Position numbers and translations under genes: made by a program. Below, piece by piece: positions 40,990 to 43,403 of a stretch of DNA of 43,403 nucleotides (positions are counted from its first letter, which is position 1; each line of letters begins with the position of its first letter). The notes below the pieces were generated by a model, which searched no databases, had not been told where the DNA came from, and saw nothing but the letters and a program-made list of their open reading frames with translations. Source of the stretch: JAAYBQ01 sp035403465 (lineage in GTDB: Bacteria > Spirochaetota > UBA4802 > UBA5550); assembly GCA_035403465.1 (NCBI GenBank), contig DAONFG010000031.1:1-43403 (forward strand). The letters are read 5' to 3'.

Positions 40990-41184
40990 TCAAGTAATTA
41001 ATCTAAAGATTATGTTGGCCAGAATCAGTGCCAGTCCCGCGACATCCACTATAACAAGTGCTATTAAACATGCCTTATGAATAAAAGAAAACTGCGGGAA
41101 ATTACCGGAAAAGAGATCGAAGTAGAGGTTGATAACATTTTTTCTATTGGAAAACGGACGGATGTCTGAATTTTCCGGCTTCAT
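40990..41184 (-). CDS. 64-residue single-pass membrane protein
   Basis: A polar N-terminus (MKPENSDIRPFSNRKN) is followed by one hydrophobic helix near the C-terminus (about 38-60; ACLIALVIVDVAGLALILAN). It follows mazG directly. An alternative TTG start at 41208 abuts the mazG stop codon (TAG-TTG). The ATG at 41184 has GAGAGG nine bases upstream. Family not recognised. Confidence 0.5.
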   Translation of the reverse strand: MKPENSDIRPFSNRKNVINLYFDLFSGNFPQFSFIHKACLIALVIVDVAGLALILANIIFRLIT

Positions 41185-41208
41185 ATCACTGAGCCTCTCA
41201 ATGATCAA

Positions 41209-41985
41209 CTAATCGTTGCCCTTGGCCTTTTCCCACAGCTCGTCCAGTTCAGCAAGACTCATATCATGCATGACCTTTCCTGCAGCCGTACATTCCCGTT
41301 CGATGAACTTAAAGCGCTTCATGAACTTGTCAGTAGTGGAACGCAGCGCGTCCTCGGGATCGATCCCTTTAAAGCGCAGTACGTTCACCATGCTGAACAA
41401 AATGTCCCCGGCCTCTTCGGCAATTCGTTCCTGCGATTCATGCTTCACCGCTTCCTTGAATTCATGGACCTCTTCGTCCAGCTTGATCACTGCGTCATCA
41501 ATCTTCTCCCAGTCGAATCCCACATGGGAAACCTTCTCCTGTATGCGGTATGCACGGGTCAGGGCAGGAAGGTGGCGTGGCACACCGTCGAGTATGGATT
41601 CGCGTTGTGTCTTCTCGCTCTTTTTGATGTTCTCCCAGCGTATCTTTACGCCTTTAGAATCGGTGATCTCCTCGTTGCCGAATACGTGAGGGTGTCTGCG
41701 TATAAGCTTATCACTGATCCCGTTAGCTACATCATCAACGTTGAATGCACCTGTCTCCTCTGCTATGCGCGAATGGGCGTAGACCTGGTAGAGCAGGTCG
41801 CCAAGCTCCTCGCGCAGGTTCTCCATGTCGCCGCTGTCAATGGCGTCGTAGACCTCGTATGCCTCTTCTATAAGGTACGGTTTAAGAGAAGAGAAGGTCT
41901 GTTCCCTGTCCCAGGGGCAGCCGCCTTCACTCCGCAGTATATCGGCAATCTCTTTCAGCCTGTACAGCGGTTCTTTGTTCTGCAT
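41209..41985 (-). CDS. mazG: nucleoside triphosphate pyrophosphohydrolase MazG
   Basis: 258 residues, two tandem MazG domains as in the E. coli enzyme. The N-terminal half has GGCPWDREQTFSSLKPYLIE, EEAYEVYDAI and ENLREELGDLLYQV. The C-terminal half has KLDEEVHEFKEAV and IAEEAGDILFSMVNVLRFKG with the metal-binding Glu/Asp set. It hydrolyses (d)NTPs to monophosphates and removes aberrant nucleotides. Third gene of the pcm-MBL-mazG operon, 8 bp after the hydrolase. Confidence 0.95.
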   Translation of the reverse strand: MQNKEPLYRLKEIADILRSEGGCPWDREQTFSSLKPYLIEEAYEVYDAIDSGDMENLREELGDLLYQVYAHSRIAEETGAFNVDDVANGISDKLIRRHPHVFGNEEITDSKGVKIRWENIKKSEKTQRESILDGVPRHLPALTRAYRIQEKVSHVGFDWEKIDDAVIKLDEEVHEFKEAVKHESQERIAEEAGDILFSMVNVLRFKGIDPEDALRSTTDKFMKRFKFIERECTAAGKVMHDMSLAELDELWEKAKGND

Positions 41986-41993
41986 TACTTTCC

Positions 41994-42623
41994 CTATAGC
42001 CTGTAGTATTTTTTCTGTTCAGCAACAGTTGACACGGTCCTCTTGCCGTAATTGTGGCCGGGCCATATCTTTGTATCGTCGGGGAGTGTGAGGATTTTGT
42101 TTTTCAGCGAGTTTACAAGGTCAGCCTCTGAACTGTCCGGGAGGTCGGTGCGTCCCACACCTTCAGTGAAGAGCGTATCTCCTGTAAAGAGGTTGCCGTT
42201 CGAGTAAAGGCATATGCATCCCCGTGTATGTCCCGGCGTGTTTATCACCCAGAGTTTGCTGTTGCCGAAAGTTATCGAGTCGCCATCTTTAAGGAGCTGC
42301 ATTTTTTTAAGGCCGGGTTCTGCTGTATCGGAAAACCTGCCGGTCTCGTTATCCTTGAACTCCCTGATATACCCGCGGTCGTTTTCGTGGATCAGGAGCG
42401 GGGCGCCGGTCTTTCCCATGACGTGGGTGTTGCCCGATGTATGGTCATAGTGCCCGTGTGTATTGATTATATACTTTACTGTGGCGTTGTGTTTCTCCAC
42501 CCGGCTGAATATTGCGTTAAAGTCTCCGGCGGGATCAACCAGTACTGCCTCTTTTGTTGTTTCATCGACCAGCAGGTAGCAGAATACGGCCATTCCTGTT
42601 ACTAGTATCTGTTCAACGATCAT
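41994..42623 (-). CDS. metallo-beta-lactamase-fold hydrolase (glyoxalase II-like)
   Basis: 209 residues. Metal-binding motifs: NTHGHYDHTSG (HxHxDH), VINTPGHTRGCICLYS, LFTGDTLFTEGVGRTDL and IWPGHNYG. It belongs to the glyoxalase II-like or persulfide-dioxygenase-like MBL hydrolases, but is shorter than true GloB and lacks its C-terminal helical domain. Substrate is probably a thioester. Middle gene of the operon with 8-bp gaps on both sides. Confidence 0.9.
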   Translation of the reverse strand: MIVEQILVTGMAVFCYLLVDETTKEAVLVDPAGDFNAIFSRVEKHNATVKYIINTHGHYDHTSGNTHVMGKTGAPLLIHENDRGYIREFKDNETGRFSDTAEPGLKKMQLLKDGDSITFGNSKLWVINTPGHTRGCICLYSNGNLFTGDTLFTEGVGRTDLPDSSEADLVNSLKNKILTLPDDTKIWPGHNYGKRTVSTVAEQKKYYRL

Positions 42624-42631
42624 CGGTTACC

Positions 42632-43312
42632 TCACTGCGGGCTTACTATAATATTAAGTTCAGGGTTGGCTGCGCCGTACTGTCCCTTAAGTGCCGGGAA
42701 CTCCCCTGTTTCATGAAATTTATACCTGGTGAATGGATTGTCATTGTCCTTTAGTGCCGCGTTTTTGTAGAAGGTCATCTGCTTCATGTGGTGCGGGCCC
42801 ATCGGGAATACTGCCACGCCGTTTCTTTTAAGCAGGTTGAGCACCGCATACGGGCTGTGGGTACATCCGCCGTAAATGATCGCGGCGTCAAACGATCCGG
42901 CCGTATCATCAAGTTCGGCGCAGTCGCCTGCAAGAAATTTTATGTTAAAGTAGCCGTTATCGATCAGCCTGTTCTTTGCAGCTTTTGCAAGCTTTTCATG
43001 GAATTCGACAGTAACGATTTTATTAACCAGTGACGAAAGTACGGCTGTAGAGTAGCCCGAACCTGTCCCGACTTCAAGAAGGTTCCACTTCTTGTGAGGT
43101 GCCAGAATGGTTATCATCCGCGCGAGGACCAGGGTGTCATCGCTGAATTCGCCGTTGCCTATGGGGACAGGGGCAGTGTCCTCTATCCTATCCTTAAAAA
43201 AAGGATCAAAAAAGAGTGACCTGTCCACGTGTGTAAAGGCATGCAGCACATCCCTGCTGATACCTGATTCTTCAATTTTTTTTAAGAATACGGATGGTTT
43301 GGCTTTGCTCAT
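42632..43312 (-). CDS. pcm: protein-L-isoaspartate O-methyltransferase
   Basis: 226 residues. The PCMT hallmark PIGNGEFSDDTLVLARMITI (variant of the PIG..QTISQP loop), then the SAM-binding LLEVGTGSGYSTAVLSSLV and IVTVEFHEKLAKAAKNRL, and AAIIYGGCTHSPYAVLNLL. It repairs damaged aspartyl residues in proteins using S-adenosylmethionine. In the first loop the usual Gln-Thr-Ile is replaced by Ser-Asp-Asp-Thr, so the substrate may differ from standard Pcm. First gene of the operon; no promoter was assigned. Confidence 0.85.
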   Translation of the reverse strand: MSKAKPSVFLKKIEESGISRDVLHAFTHVDRSLFFDPFFKDRIEDTAPVPIGNGEFSDDTLVLARMITILAPHKKWNLLEVGTGSGYSTAVLSSLVNKIVTVEFHEKLAKAAKNRLIDNGYFNIKFLAGDCAELDDTAGSFDAAIIYGGCTHSPYAVLNLLKRNGVAVFPMGPHHMKQMTFYKNAALKDNDNPFTRYKFHETGEFPALKGQYGAANPELNIIVSPQ

Positions 43313-43403
43313 TTGTTGTTCCTGGAAAAGTATTTATGCCTTAATCAAGCCCCCTGTCCCCCAGACCGTGTGAGTAATGCAATTAGTTCAGTATTTACAC
43401 GGT

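Noticed and set aside
40878..41200. DGR template repeat or reverse transcriptase after the Avd fragment
   Set aside because: No sequence resembling the variable repeat and no RT motif (YxDD-type) was found here or in any long frame of the window.

Overview
The window looks like chromosomal DNA of a Gram-negative, diderm bacterium, most likely a deep-branching or uncultured member of Spirochaetota. This is an inference from gene content, not a computed placement. The supporting signs are a moxR-DUF58-DUF4381-batA-batB-batC-batD aerotolerance-type cluster, a 7TMR-DISM receptor kinase fused to a SpoIIE-type phosphatase, a DUF1566 (Lcl-type) exported protein, an Mla/MCE lipid-transport operon (so an outer membrane), and a tRNA gene without an encoded CCA. 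A 2-hydroxyacyl-CoA dehydratase-type protein and a class III fructose-bisphosphatase fit an anaerobic lifestyle. A run of exactly 100 N, plus many classical dispersed intergenic repeats, suggests a draft or metagenome assembly.

Layout. 0-7 kb: 5' part of gatA (cut by the window edge), a C-terminal processing protease, a 2-hydroxyacyl-CoA dehydratase-like protein, a polyprenyl-phosphate-type glycosyltransferase, and an mlaE-mlaF-mlaD operon whose ABC ATPase has lost every catalytic motif. 7.2-8.1 kb: repeat-rich gap with a 130-bp tandem repeat interrupted, exactly in phase, by the N run. 8.1-11.4 kb: a DUF4015 glycosidase-like protein, then a papain-family protease with a long charged coiled coil, followed in the same operon by a chagasin-type inhibitor lipoprotein. 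11.9-14.1 kb: a membrane protein, leuB with a clear terminator, and a 42-residue helical-hairpin microprotein. 14.3-22.7 kb: a large receptor kinase/receiver/phosphatase fusion, class III FBPase, an M20 peptidase, and a ClpX-like unfoldase without the zinc domain.

22.8-30.1 kb: two small ORFs (one resembling the C-terminal zinc ribbon of class II ribonucleotide reductase), tRNA-Leu(CAA), a hotdog thioesterase coupled to a stand-alone MshEN-like protein, a tetraheme cytochrome c, a degenerate-receiver protein, a Yip1-like membrane protein, an unknown helical protein and an M23 endopeptidase. 30.3-37.8 kb: the Bat cluster, split after DUF58 by about 500 bp of dispersed repeats; the downstream genes overlap by 4-20 bp and are probably translationally coupled. 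37.8-39.4 kb: AT-rich accessory segment with a frameshifted small ORF, an orphan ORF and a GNAT acetyltransferase. 39.8-40.9 kb: a DUF1566 protein whose 3' end has the look of a diversity-generating retroelement (DGR) variable repeat, followed at once by the first 40 codons of an Avd-family accessory gene. No reverse transcriptase or template repeat is visible here. 41-43.3 kb: pcm, an MBL-fold hydrolase, mazG and a small membrane protein in one minus-strand operon.

The most noteworthy items are the apparent orphan or decayed DGR target locus with a perfect palindromic operator over its promoter, the pseudo-ATPase in the Mla operon, and the protease/inhibitor pair.
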